This document shows positions 1 to 12,489 of a stretch of 64,000 bases of DNA, in pieces. The stretch spans positions 686,035 through 750,034 of the forward strand of contig MNCI01022408.1 of NCBI GenBank assembly GCA_015680685.1, read 5' to 3'. A model generated the notes under the pieces. The model was not told the origin of the DNA. It worked only from the letters and a program-made list of their open reading frames with translations, and ran no database searches. Numbering within the stretch: the first letter of the stretch is position 1; every line of letters begins with the position of its first letter. The DNA is from Gnetum montanum (taxonomy: Eukaryota > Streptophyta > Gnetopsida > Gnetales > Gnetaceae). The position numbers were made by a program, and so were the translations under genes.

Positions 1-107
1 CGATATCGTGTACGCGATATCACGGTCCGTCGCCATATCTATAAATAAGANTACACGATATCACAAGGGATGCGATATCGCGACGCTATGCATGTCGCAT
101 CTCATCA
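1..107. mobile_element. LTR fragments of the F family, head-to-head at an N
   Basis: Bases 1-50 match the distal U3 and TATA region of the element F LTR on the + strand (GATATC palindromes, then CTATAAATAAGA). Bases 52-107 read as the start of the same LTR family on the - strand: reverse-complemented they begin TGATGAGATGCG and continue into GATATCGCG repeats. The two pieces meet in opposite orientation at the N at 51. This is either an assembly join between two LTRs or a real inverted pair. The unique sequence starts at about 108. Confidence 0.6.
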
Positions 108-823
108 GTAAGTAAACATTTTCATTTCTCATATCAATATCTTGTCCTTTCTAAATAAGATCTTAAAAGATTGAATTTATCATTATTTTTCTTAAAATTT
201 TAAAATGTTAAGAAAATTTTGTAAAAATTTGTAATTTCACCTCATCCATGACTAAATTGCAACTTTGATATATGTTGGTATAAGATTTACAAAATGTGAT
301 ATCTTATGTTTATAGGGCAACATTTTAAAAGGGAAAATCAAGGAATTTCAAAATACAAATAAGTCCCATAAAATCTTGAGACATTTTTAATTGTTGTATC
401 AATGAGATATCAAAATAAGGAAATAATATCTCCTTCAATGAGATATCAATTCCAAATCTTCAACTATTGTATCCTTTTAAAATACCATCCTTTCTCTTTT
501 ATGTTTTCAAGAACTACTTAAAATTTTTTGATTTGTTTTATTTTTGTTATTTTAAGTATACACAATATACTAACAAATAACTTCTGTTTCAGAGAAAGTA
601 AATTAAAATTGAATAAATATATCGTTTCACGTTGTATGTTTTTCCTCGCTTTAAGTTGAATGCCCATTAATGCGGATGAAGACGTATATTGTTGAGCTTT
701 GAGCAATAAGCAAGAGCCTCTCTTACATTTAAGAGAGGAGAGCCAAATTATGTAGAGAGAATAGTCCATTCATTGCTTTCATATCAGCACTAGCCCAGCA
801 AATACAATGAATGAATAGCGCCC
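108..823. other. AT-rich sequence without a recognisable gene
   Basis: I see no coding potential supported by a motif. Short TGAATGAATGA tracts begin near 770 and continue into the repeat block that follows. Confidence 0.5.
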
Positions 824-1173
824 CAACTACTACACTGAATGAATGAATGACCTCCCAACCACTCCAATGAATGAATGGCCTTCGTTTGCGCAAAATTCTT
901 GCGTCTTGACTTTTAAAAATGTCAATAAATAAATCGGATAAGTCACATTCAAAATTGTTGACCTTTCTTAACAATAAATTCTAATCTGATAGTGGTTGGT
1001 GAAACAACTACTACACTGAATGAATGAATAGCCTCCCAACCACTCCAATGAATGAATGGCCTTCGTTCGCGAAAAATTCTTGCGTCTTGACTTTTAAAAA
1101 TGTCAATAAATAAATCGGATAAGTCACATTCAAAATTGTTGACCTTTCCTCAACAATAAATTCTAATGGCACA
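824..1173. repeat. Two direct copies of a unit of about 167 bp
   Basis: The block beginning CAACTACTACACTGAATG at 824 is repeated at 1005 (offset 181), with only a few differences through the segment ending in ACAATAAATTCTAAT. Each copy contains imperfect TGAATGAATG tracts. Parts of the unit (GATAAATCAC, ACAATACAAATT-type blocks) recur in more diverged form at 1174-1360. Confidence 0.8.
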
Positions 1174-1419
1174 ATACAAATTTAAAGGTCATTTATGTAA
1201 TTGTCCGTAACAAAATCGGATAAATCACTTTCAAAATTATTGACTTCTCCTTAACAATAAAGTTTACTCTACCAGCAGTTGATGTAGAGTTGATGAATGA
1301 CCCGGTCATCATTTGCCGGTCCAATACAAATTGAAAGGTCATTTATGTAATTGCTTTTTCACGTAACACCAAATACATTGCAACTTGCACGAATACAATG
1401 TAGATTGACAAGATCTTGG

Positions 1420-2460
1420 ATAGTTTGTGTTGAAAGATTCAAGTCATGAAAGCATCATGAAAATTCTTATGTATCAACAAGTTTAGAAATGTCCTATTGT
1501 CAATGATAACTAATACAAAATGTAAATGCAATTGCATACTCTTAGAAAATACATAGACACTTAAAATAGAAATGTCTATTCATTCAAATTTAGCCTCTTC
1601 TAACTATTACAATGACCTTCATTGATTCATTCATTCCTTGCTCATCCATTCTATTCTTCGTTCATTCATTTCTTATCCATTGATTTGGAACCTGTCACCA
1701 TGCTTATCTTGTATTGAAAGAATCAATTCAAAGGCATTTTGTTGAAAATTCTTTAGTAATAATTCTAGAAATATCACATTGTCAATCAAACAATTCACAT
1801 GAAAGAAAATACATGACAATTTGCAATAATACATAGATTGAATGTTTACATGCATAACGTAGATTGATTGGTGACTATGGATAGATTGATGGAAAACATA
1901 CTCTTTATACTCCACTATACATTAGCCATGTAGCCTGTGTATTGTTTGTGTTGAAAGTATCAACACATGAAAGTAGTGTTGAAAATTTCTATGTAATAAT
2001 AACTTTAGAAATGTTCAATTATCAATGACAACCAATATAAAATTTAAATGCAATTATTTACTCTATAGAAGCTGTAGACACTTGAAACAGAATAGTCTAG
2101 TTATTCATATTTGAACTCATTGGTTCATTCATTGATTTCATATTCATTGGATTGTTCTTTCATTTCTTTCTTATTCATTAAATTGCAATCAGCCACCATT
2201 CTTAGTTTGTGGTAAAAATTAACTCATAAGGCATCACTAAAAATTTTTAACTAATTTACATCCCTAGAAGTGTCCCATTCTCAATGATAACAATAAAAAA
2301 CTTAAATGCAATTACGTACTAAAAAACTTAAATGCAATTACGTACTCTAGAAAAGACATTGACACTTGGAATAGAGTACTTAATCATTCATATTTACACT
2401 CTTCCAACGATTACAATGACTTTAATTGTTTGATTCAATGTCTTATCCATTATGTCTTCC
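1420..2460. repeat. Diverged tandem array, period about 250-270 bp, about four copies
   Basis: Recurring blocks in the same order are a GTTGAAAGATTCAAGTCATGAAAG-type segment, a TTTAGAAATGT(C/T)C segment, AAATGCAATT(G/A), a TAGACACTT(G/A)AAA segment, and an ATTCATTCATT-rich tail. They occur near 1430, 1700, 1945 and 2210. The copies are diverged, so exact borders are approximate. This occupies the region upstream of the receptor kinase gene. Confidence 0.65.
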
Positions 2461-2577
2461 GGTGAGAGAATCAACTCACTTCGTAGATAGATCTTTCGAC
2501 TTTAATTGTTTGATTCAATGTCTTATCCATTATGTCTTCCGGTGAGAGAATCAACTCACTTCGTAGATAGATCTTTC
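2418..2577. repeat. 80-bp unit duplicated in tandem
   Basis: The segment starting GACTTTAATTGTTTGATTC at 2418 is repeated at 2498 with apparently perfect identity through ATAGATCTTTCGA. It is a recent local duplication, about 300 bp upstream of the receptor kinase start codons. Confidence 0.85.
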
Positions 2578-2885
2578 GAAATTATAATTTTATCCGCACC
2601 ATACTGCAGTCATGCAGCCCGTGTGTATAACCCATGTGTTAATCATTATCACTATTTTTAATTATCATCTAAGTAAACGTATTTTTTTTTAACCTTTCGA
2701 TGATAAGTAAATAAAACGGATGCAACGGAAAAAGTCAAGAGTTACCGGTGATCCTCATTTAGTGTTATTGAAAATTCAACATCTAAAGGTTACATATACG
2801 ACAGCTTCAGCGTGTTTCTACTGCACATGACATTCACCACATCCTCATCCTAGTGCTGCGTCCATTGCATTCGCCACCAACGATA

Positions 2886-5800
2886 ATGATAATGATAATG
2901 ATAATGCTGCTCAACGCATTTTCAGGTACATTGTTTGCAATTTTGGTGTTACACCATGTTGCTGCTTACCCTGTAAATGTGAATTATGATCATTCTGCTG
3001 CTTCTGCTGTTGCAAATTATGAGGTCAAATCCTTGATTACCTTCAAGAAATGCATCACCAGTGATCCTTACTCTGTTTTACAAGATTGGCAATCTCATTC
3101 TGAGAATCCTTGCAACTTCACTGGAATTCAATGCTCTTCTGCAGGTAGAGTCATTTCAGTGGATCTTAACAACAATGGTCTGCAGGGATCAATATCTCCA
3201 GCCATAGCAAATTTATCTATGTTGAAGGTGTTCAATGTTGTTAACAACTCCTTGTCTGGGTTCATTCCACCTCATCTTGGCAGGCTTTTTAAACTTCAGC
3301 AACTTGAACTAGGTTGCAACATGCTTAAGGGTTCCATTCCTCCACATTTGGGGAACCTTTCTTCTCTACAGAGACTTGCTCTGGGCGTGAATTCCCTTGA
3401 AGGCACCATTCCTGATTCTATCGGAAAACTCAGTCAGCTCAACATTCTATACCTTTACAGCAACTTAATCACAGGTCCCATTCCTCCGCAATTGAGCAAC
3501 CTCTCTTCACTTAAGGAGCTTGATCTGGGCACCAATTCTCTGAGTGGCACCATTCCTGATTCTCTGGGAAAGCTCACCCAGCTCAGCGTCCTGTTACTTC
3601 TCAACAGTAATCTCAGCGGTCCAATTCCAGAGTCTTTTGCTCAACTCAAACAGATGACCAAGGTTGATTTGTCCGACAATTTTCTGGAAGGCAGCATCCC
3701 GCAATCCTTGGGCAACCTTTCTTCCCTTGAGTACCTTGATTTGGATAGCAATTCTCTGAATGGCAGCATTCCTGTTTCTCTGGGAAAGCTCACAAGGCTC
3801 AAGGTCCTGTACCTTTTCAACAATTCTCTTACCGGTCCAATTCCAGAGTCACTGGCTCAACCCAGACACATGACAGAACTTTACCTTTCTGAGAACCATC
3901 TTAGTGGCCCTGTTCCACATCAATTGGGTAACCTCTCTTCCCTTGAGTACCTTGATCTGCACACCAATTCTCTGAATGGCACCATTCCTGCTTCTCTGGG
4001 AAAGCTCACCCGGATTAAGAGCCTGTACCTTTTTGGAAACTCTCTCAGCGGTCCAATTCCACATCAATTCGGCAACCTCTCTTCCCTCAAAGTGCTTGCT
4101 CTAAGCACCAATTCTCTCCAAGGCACTCTTCCCAGCTCTCTCATGAACTGCACTTCTCTCACGAACTTATTTTTACATGGGAATGAGTTTGAAGGAACGC
4201 TGCCAGCATCACTAGGAAGATTGAACAAATTGCAAGCGCTCAATCTAGCAAAGAACTTCTTCAGGGGAAGCATTCCAAAGTCCATGGCCAACCTTACTTC
4301 TTTGACAGTGCTGAATCTGAATTTTAACAGTCTGCAAGGCACTCTCCCTGCATATATCTCTACCTTCCCCAAATTAAATCATCTGCAATTATCAGGTAAT
4401 CAATTCTCTGGAGCACTACCAGACTCATGGATGAACACATCATCTCTTATCAACTTAGTAATTGACGACAACTCTTTGCAAGGAATCCTTCCTAACTGGC
4501 TCGGCAAGCTTTCTCAGCTGCAACGGCTTCAATTGGGTCACAACAACTTTACAAGTGAGGGAACCAACTATGACCAATCCATTCCCATTTTAAATGCCCT
4601 CTTCAGTTGTAGGCGTTTGACGCACTTGGGTATGGAAAACATGAATTTAAGAGGAATCTTACCTTCAAACATTGGTTCTCACTGGCCAAATCTTGAACAG
4701 CTATATTTATATGGCAATATCATCTATGGCAGAGTTCCTTGCAGCATAGGAAACCTCTCAGCAGTTTTTGCACTTGACTTGGGAAGCAATCTTTTATATG
4801 GCAACGTTCCTTCACAGATGGGGAACATGAGTTCTATTCAGTATCTCAGCATCAGTTACAACAAATTGCAAGGCAACATTCCAAGTGAACTGGCTCGTGC
4901 AAACAACACCCTTGCTTACCTTTATCTTCAACACAATAATTTATCAGGCCTCATTTCTCCCACCATATGTGAGCTGGCAAATTTGCGTGAGCTCAATCTC
5001 GGGATGAATTCTTTCTTTGGGAAAATTCCTCCAGAGATGGGTAATTGTTTGCTTCTGGAACATTTGGATCTTTCTGCAAACAAGTTATCCGGAGAAATCC
5101 CACCAGAGGTTGCTGGTTTGAAAGGGATTCAATTTGGGTTTAATTTATCCAGAAATGCTTTAACAGGGAGTGCCTGAAAACATAGGGGGTATGCAGATGG
5201 CCCAGTATATTGATCTCTCCAACAACCATCTCTCAGGGAACACTGGCATTCACATTGTAGAATGGTTAAATGCAGTGAAGGTCAATCTCTCTTTCAACAA
5301 TTTCACTGGAAATTTGTCAGAAAAAATTGGGTACAAGCTAACACAACTTCAAAGCATCGATCTCTCCTGTAATTCTTTCACAGGAGCAGTGCCCGAGTCA
5401 TTGTCCAACCTTTCTTATCTACAGTTTTTGAATTTCTCCTATAATAATTTTGAAGGGCGCATACCCTGTAGACAGGGCATATTTAAGAATTTCAGTGAAC
5501 GGTCTTTCACTGGAAATTCTTTGCTATGCGGTGGATGCTTTGGTCTCATGGAATGTAAGAGAGAGAAACACCATACTTCTCACAAGTTGAGCATTCTCAA
5601 AGTAGTGCTGATAATCATCACCTCCTTGTGTGGGGTTCTTCTTCTGAGTCTTTCCATCTGGATCTTATTGAGAAAGTGGAACAGTTTTAAATCTTCTTTC
5701 TCAGTCCTCAACCTCCAAAATCCATTCATGAAATTATCAATGGAAGAATTACAAAGAGCCACCCAATGTTTCAGTGCAGCTAGCTTAATTGGCCAAGGAA

Positions 5801-6924
5801 GGTATGGGAAGGTTTATCATGGGACATTAAGCCAGGGGCAACCAGTAGCCGTTAAGGTATTCTTGCCGTTAAATGAAAACAGATCTGAAACCAGTTTCAG
5901 GAATGAATGTCAGGTATTGGGAAAGTTGCGCCACAGGAACCTTATCAAGATTTTAACCGTGGTTTATTCTGGTGATTTCAAAGCCATAGTCATGCCATAT
6001 ATGAGCAATGGTTCTCCTCATTCACTTCTCTACGATCAACATGAAGGACAATTTAGATCATTATGCTTGCAAATGAGGCTACGCATATTGACAGAGTTAG
6101 CTGGGGCACTCAGTTATCTTCATCATGATTGCAGCCCCACAGTAATTCACTGTGATGTTAAATCACATAATGTGTTGCTGGATGAAGACATGACAGTGAA
6201 GCTTTCTGATTTTGGCATAGCCCATTTTGTGGCACAGCAGTCAGCATCTGCAACATCTTCCTCATCAGATGCAATCAAAGGCACTCTAGGATATGTTGCT
6301 CCTGGTATATATATTTTTTCAACCAATTTTAATATTTGAGGTCTATTTATCATTTACCTTTAACCGTATATCTCTACTAATGTATTGCTGCTGCTTGTTA
6401 TTGAGTTAGAGTACGGAATTGGAGGAGAGCTATCCATTAAAGGAGATGTTTATAGCTTTGGAGTGGTAATGTTAGAAGTCATGACCAGAACAGAGCCCAC
6501 ACATGATATGTTTGGTCCTCATCTCACATTGCCAGATTGGGTGTCTACGGTGTTTCAGACAACCATAGGAGAGGAAAAAGTAGAGAGAATTAAAGGTATT
6601 TTAACAAGAGCAAACAACAGCAGTGAAGGGATTGAAATTCAGAAAGAAAAAGATTTGGAGGCAGTTGAAGGTATGTTGAGAGTAGCCCTAATTTGCACAA
6701 GCAAAGATGTTGTATTGAGGCCATCCATGAAAGAAGTGGAGTCGATTTTGTCAATGATATATGATTCATACACATCGTTGCCATTCACAATTGATGTTGA
6801 AAATCGGCTCAGACTTCCCTTCAATAATTTGGATGAAGTGGTAAAGAAAGTTGAAACACAGCGACCACTGAATATATATGGGAAAGAAAAAATACAAGAG
6901 GTATCATCCAGTTCAACCTCTTAA
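2886..6924 (+). CDS. LRR receptor-like kinase (non-RD, subfamily XII-like), frameshifted
   Basis: Encodes a plasma-membrane receptor kinase of about 1,310 residues. In order it has a signal peptide (about 1-30), an LRR N-terminal cap with the NPCNFTGIQC motif, more than 20 LRRs of the plant LxGxIPxxLGNLSSL type, a transmembrane helix (about 903-928) and a cytosolic Ser/Thr kinase. Kinase motifs are the glycine loop GQGRYG (about 970), lysine in VAVK (about 991), HCDVKSHN catalytic loop (about 1089), DFG (about 1109) and APE, the last completed across the intron at 6305-6409. HCD in place of HRD makes it a non-RD kinase, the class that includes FLS2, EFR and XA21, so pattern recognition in immunity is likely; the ligand is unknown. 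ATG 2886 is the first of four in-frame ATGs. The reading frame breaks at about 5170: the first frame stops at 5175-5177 and the second continues without loss of residues. Otherwise the gene looks intact. Confidence 0.93.
5163..5177 (+). other. Frameshift in the receptor kinase gene
   Basis: The LRR motif LTGS continues as VPENIGG only if the frame changes here. The sequence ACAGGGAGTGCCTGA lacks one of two GT dinucleotides that the repeat consensus would require, giving a stop at 5175. A 2-bp loss in a short GTGT run (mutation or base-calling error) explains it. Confidence 0.85.
6305..6409 (+). other. Intron of the receptor kinase gene (105 bp)
   Basis: The donor GTATAT at 6305 and the acceptor TTAG ending at 6409 join CCT-G to AG-TAC. 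This restores the kinase motif GYVAPEYG and the following subdomain IX (KGDVYSFGVVMLE). Without splicing the first exon runs into a stop at 6337-6339. The phase is 1. Confidence 0.9.
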
Positions 6925-8793
6925 TGGTTTTGCTTTTGCTTTGCTTGCATTTTAGCTTCCTAATTGTAAAAAGTATAGAACGTATCAGATGTTAGAAGTT
7001 TTACCTTATTCTGATGAACTTCTTTTTATGTAGAACCTGCTTTTTCCCTAGCAGAATGGTAGCATTCCTGGTTTACTTTGTTCGCATGAACTTCTTTTTA
7101 TGTAGAATCTAATTTTTCCCTGGTAGAATGCTAGTATTCCTGGTTACTGAGATTTGTTAATAAATTTTACTACAGAAAATTTTCACTGGATACATTAAAG
7201 TAAATAGCACATCTGGCAAGTACCTATTTGGCAAACAAAGAAAATTTTTTTAAAAGGGAAAGGAAAACTTACATACTGTTACCTGAATGGTGAGCTCTGT
7301 TAATCTTGAAAATGCTGTTGGCCTCTTTTTTTCAGAATGTTATGTTGTTGAACGGGTTCAGTAAAATAGTTAATTGATCAATAGAAAAGCAAAATTGGTA
7401 GCATAGTATAAAGAAATTGGCATTGCTTTTAACAAATGTGATACTTCATTTTGCCAATTTGTTGCTGGAAATGACAAAATCAATCCGTCAAAGTTGGTAG
7501 CGTTTACATATATATACATATATACACACGTGATCTTTTTGTATTTCAATTTAAATATAACTGAATGCATTAATTATACTCAGGTTAACTTTCTCATGCC
7601 TTTATCATTTTGATTTATTAATGCCACAATTCGTTTGACTGTCTGATTAAATTTATGTTCAAAGCCGTTAGTTTAAAGTTTGAAATTTCTGATTAATATT
7701 CACTTGAGCAGAGAAAAATTCTTGCCATGAATCTTAAAGAAAACTAATGCACATTTCTGGCCAAGAAGTAATTAATAAAATAAGACAAAATAACAAGAAT
7801 TTACTCAAAGCATAGCATGGGAACATGAAATGATTTTACAAAGTTGAACCTTAAAAGATAGTGATAAAATGTAACAATAGTATTATGAAAGAGATAATAT
7901 CAAATTGTTGTAAAGGTAATTATTTTATTAGCATAATATCATCTTTCTATAAGCCTCTTGTTGTCAAAAGCCTCACTTCTGTGAATGGATCAATGATAAT
8001 AAAGGCATGAAAGACTCCCCAAAGAACATGTGAAGAAAATAAATAACAATGCTCACATCACACCTTCAAAACATTTTTTTTTTTTTTGTATTTTGTGCAA
8101 TCTTTCTCTTTTAAAGACATAAGTTTTGTTGTTTGATGATGCTTTGAGTTGAAGAAAATAGTGATACCAAGCAAAATTTAATGGCTCATGGTACACTGTA
8201 ATAAATTTAATAGCAAAATTTAGGGACTTTGTTAATTTTTTAATAAATATAATATTACTACATTTCATTCTTTAAAAATGAATTTTCCTTTATTTTTATG
8301 GTGCAAGGAACTTCATAAAAGGGTAAACAAGAATTTGTATAATTTGTAAAGTATAACAAAAAAAAACTTAAATAAAATTGAAATGGTAAAAACTAAGGTA
8401 TTTGTCCTAAACATAAGTTACCTGGAGCATAGTAAAAACATAAGTTAAGGACCATGGCTAGGGTTGAAATTGATGCTCATATGCCCTTTTTTGCCCTTTT
8501 GAATGAAAAATAACATTAAAATTTGCAAGTAAAAAATGTAATATAAAGTCTCTTGTCAATATCATTTAAGTGTATATTTAATTAAATATGATTCATACAT
8601 AGGAATAACCGACCTTATATACACTTTTAAAGTAAAAAAAGTTTTTTCAAAGATGAAGAATGATAAAGTGATAAGATTGGACATAGATGTATGAAAGCTT
8701 ATTTGAGAGATAATGAGAATTTCATTAATAAAATTATTCAATAAGATCTAAGAGAAAGGGACAATGTCAAATCAATGGAGGAGAAACACTATA
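6925..8793. other. 3' flank of the receptor kinase gene and unique AT-rich sequence
   Basis: Holds the presumed 3' UTR, a short TA/CA microsatellite near 7508-7530, and a poly-T tract at about 8075-8087. No further gene is recognisable. Confidence 0.5.
7014..7147. repeat. Imperfect tandem duplication, offset 72 bp
   Basis: The segment ATGAACTTCTTTTTATGTAG at 7014 is repeated at 7086, followed in both copies by TTTTTCCCT, AGAATG and a TTCCTGGTT tail. It lies in the presumed 3' UTR of the receptor kinase. Confidence 0.75.
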
Positions 8794-8798
8794 GTATT

Positions 8799-9710
8799 AG
8801 AAATCAAATTTTTGAAAGTCTACGATATTCGACATCTTATATGAAGCTGTGATATCAAATCCACGATATCAGGGCATAAGGTATGATGTCAGATACCTGA
8901 TATCACGAACATGTGTAGGCCTATAAATACGACACTTAGGTGCATGATCCACAAACAGTTTCATTTCAAACTTAGTGAAATTCTATCAGTTTGTTTTTTT
9001 TTATTTGAGCACTTAACACTTAACAATGTATGCCCATAGTGTGATCTTCAATGATTGAACTAAGTCTTTATTCGAGTGGAATGTACTTGGACACATTTCA
9101 TGACTGAAAATAAAGATCGATATTACTTTGCATCATTGCAGAATCATTTAGATTTCTTTACTATTTACTTAAACTAATGTTTACTATTTTGACTTAGTAT
9201 AACGTTTACTATATTCCTAGTTACTAATTTACTTTTCCATGAACTTTACTTTTGTTGTTGTTAAGAAGAATGAATATGACTAATTCTAAGCGTTAAGCGT
9301 GATTGTCTGGTAACCTAGTAGTATTGTTGCTTGGTTCGCCCAATAGCAAGATACTTGGTAATCCCGATAACAATTACATAAGTTCAAGATGTGTGCGAAG
9401 AGTTAGGAACAAATGTCCATTGCCTAGGCTAGACTAGATTCATTTGTTGTTTACTTAAACTTAGAAACCACTTTCATTTACCTCATGTTTACTAGGAGTA
9501 AAATGGCCAAAGAAACATTAATTATCATACACCTCACTATGAGTTAAACCATACGCATTGATTTTACTAGCTCACATGGGAAGATAGCAATCACGAACTT
9601 AAACCAATTACTAGCATAATTACATTTCCTTGTTCATAAAATTTGACCAGGCTACGCATGAACACTCATATCTTGTATGGTTGGGTGTTGGATTACTCCA
9701 CCACACATCA
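8799..9710 (+). repeat. 5' LTR of element A
   Basis: U3 carries GATATC-containing repeats (about 8820-8910), a TATA box CTATAAATAC at 8921-8930, and the downstream block shared by all LTRs of this group (TTTATTCGAGTG, ACTTGGACAC, AATAAAGATC). It ends CACATCA at 9710. Confidence 0.85.
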
Positions 9711-9730
9711 TTGGCACTATTGCCGAGGAC
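9711..9730 (+). other. Primer-binding site of element A (tRNA-Asp type)
   Basis: TTGGCACTATTGCCGAGGA directly follows the LTR and resembles the complement of the 3' end of tRNA-Asp, the usual primer site of Athila/Tat-type elements, with a few substitutions. Confidence 0.7.
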
Positions 9731-9846
9731 ATGTCAATGTATGCTTAGTAATTGATTTCTCAAAGTTCATTGTATCTGAAACATAAAGCCAAACCTTACA
9801 ATCATAAGGAATACACACTTAAAATAGAACATCTAAAAACTATACT

Positions 9847-12230
9847 ATGGCTTCAAACAAAGATCAACCATCACTTGCCAAGAAGACAAGAAGAAGCAAT
9901 GATAGAATCGTTAATGAAGAAGAATGGGAGATGCTAATGCAAACAAGAATTACTTATGCTCACACTGATCCTTACCATCTAGACTTCACTTTCATCTTCC
10001 ATAAGGACAATCAAATGAGATGGAAGGACATGTAAGGCAACATAGTCCTGCCTCCAAAACGTGTAGCACTTAACATGCTCCAAACTACCTTAAGGGAAAT
10101 GCATTTGAACCAGATCCAAGAGGGGTATCATGTGACTCAACATATGACAAGACCCTATGAACCCACAAAGGAGTAGATGAGGAGAGATGTTGCCATGGAG
10201 ATCAAACATGTACACAGCAAAGGAAAGTAAGCCAACACATTTATTGTCTTGAAAGAACTTGATGCTAATGCATTTATTTCCAAGAAACTCCACCAGAACC
10301 ATGAGGAACCTTAAAAAACACTTATCATCAGACTTGAGGAACTTTTCAAAGCCCAACTTCATTTTACTCTAGTAGAGACACCTAATGGGGAGGCTACTAA
10401 CTCAAGGAGTAAGTGGGACTCAAGGCCAAGGGTCCCTACCAAATCTTACAAGGAAGCATATAAGAGTCATTAAAGGAGAATGAGTTAACATCATTCTTAT
10501 GATATCTCATCTACCTCATCACAATCATTGGTGGACTCTAACAGAAGAAGACATGAGTATTGGGACTATGATAGGGAAGAAAGGAGGACTCATGGCCATC
10601 ATGATCGATATTCAAGGCACTCTAATATAGAAGATGAAGAAAATGAATGAAGTAGACAAAGGGATCAAAGAGAGGATTAAGAAAGGTATGAGCACAAAAG
10701 GGATCACTGCTATAACAAAGCATACAAACCCAACCATGATGATGAGCCCTTTATGGCAACCTGAAGCATGATACACATCTAGAAAGTTGTCCACATACCA
10801 ACCAGACACATGAGGGATAGCTGAATCAACTAGCTAGACATGAACAATATGCCAAGATTTGAAGGTGGCTACAACACTAATCCACAACATCACCTTCAAG
10901 CTTTCCATGATGCCTGTGCCCTCCAAAACATCAAGAGTGATTAGCAAAAGTTAAAGTTATTTCCAAGAACATTTGTGAAGGAGATGGAGAGCTAGTTTAG
11001 GTCACTGGAACCTAAATCCATCATACATAAGAGTACCATGCTCAATATCTTTAATAACAAGTACCAAACCTATTCACAACTGTCAAATTTAATAAAACAA
11101 ACCCAAGGATGAAAGCAAGGAACTATTCACTACTACATAGGTGCCCAGGCCACAAATTTTCACTACTACATGGATCGATACTATTCACTACTACATAGGT
11201 GCCCAGGCCACGAATTTTCATCAAAGGAATAGCTCAAGCACATTGTAGATGGACTACAAAGCAAAACTAGAGAGACCCTTGGAGTTTATGCCCAAGGAAG
11301 ATTATCAGAAATGACCACCCATTGCATTCAAAGACTAATTGATTAGGTAGCCAAAGAGGAAGATGAGCTAAGAAAAAGGAAATAAGCTGAAGAGTATAAT
11401 AGAGATCCATCAATTCAAAAAAGAGATGCACGAGTCTATGATGTACAAGAGAAAACCTTAGATTAGGCCATTCAAAAATCATTCAATGATATAGCAGCTA
11501 AGGTAGAGAAAGTCTGGGATTCAGTGGATGAGAAATTTTCTACAGACCTAAAGATTATGGAAGAAAAGACTGAACAAGCACTCAATAGGGATAAGAAAAA
11601 GAAGAAAAAAAGAGATTATGGATGAGATAATTACAAGCACAAAGGAAAATTTGTTACCATTGAAGGGTACACTGATTCCAGTTAGAGGAAGAGGAAGGAT
11701 GTAAGATGTGCCAGTATGAATATCCTAAGGGATGTTGTCTTATTATGGCCCACTTGCAAGAATCTGGGATATATGCACTCAATCCAAGCTTTTTCAAAAA
11801 GTAGGGGCCTAGAAGACTTTCTTATCCTCAAGGTAATATCAAGCAACCTTTCTAGCCAACATATTACCCAAGTGAAGCCTACCCTCAACCACAAGAGCAA
11901 TATCAACAATAGTGGTAGCAACCATAGACATGGGCAATGCCACCGCAAAGGCAACAATATCCATATAAGCAACCAAACCCTTATGGATATTGCATTTCGT
12001 GTCCAATCTCACTAGCAAACACAACTTTTCAAACCCCACGGTACTATCTAACTGAATACCACAGACCAATGCCACTAAGGACCAACACACACTCGTACAT
12101 GCATCCAAAAGTAGTTGATTTCTCAAATAAAAATTCAAATCCTTTAGCACCAGTTCCATCACTCATAATGCAATGGAAATTGTCATCACAATCGCAATAA
12201 AGGAAAGCTGCACGAGTAGTAAACATACAA
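9847..12230 (+). pseudogene. gag of element A, decayed
   Basis: Homologous along its length to the gag of element F. The start is MASNKDQPS at 9847. An N-terminal block matches F (FTFIFHKDNQMRWKDM), followed by an Arg/His-rich linker, then the gag core with FEGGYNTNPQHHLQAFHDA and QKLKLFPRTF, and a cysteine motif (CKMCQYEYPKGCC) that equals the zinc-knuckle position of F. Many in-frame stops are present, mostly explainable as CAA/CAG or TGG changed to stop. The region 11120-11210 contains a short duplicated segment (TATTCACTACTACATAGGTG). It cannot make a full protein as read. The product would have been the structural protein of virus-like particles. Confidence 0.75.
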
Positions 12231-12489
12231 ATAGAGGATCATACTAGCAATACTAAGGGCCAAAAAAAGAAATGTCCTTTCTTTAGAAGAAGTCTTGAAA
12301 AGGCTGGTAGAATTAGAGCTTCGTCGAGACCAACTTCCCCTACCACAAATTCTCTTACAATCAACAAGCTTACATCATCATCCAATCAAAACATACAAAC
12401 TATCCTGCTCACTAGAATCATTACAACTAGATTAAGGCAAGGCCACTCCCTAAGAAGAGAGTTGATCAAGGAGTTTCTTTGATCTATTT

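Noticed and set aside
3641-4372. Three minus-strand frames under the LRR domain
   Set aside because: Antisense shadows of regular LRR codons.
11682-12226. Several minus-strand hydrophobic frames of 60-107 codons
   Set aside because: Shadows of the decayed gag of element A on the plus strand.
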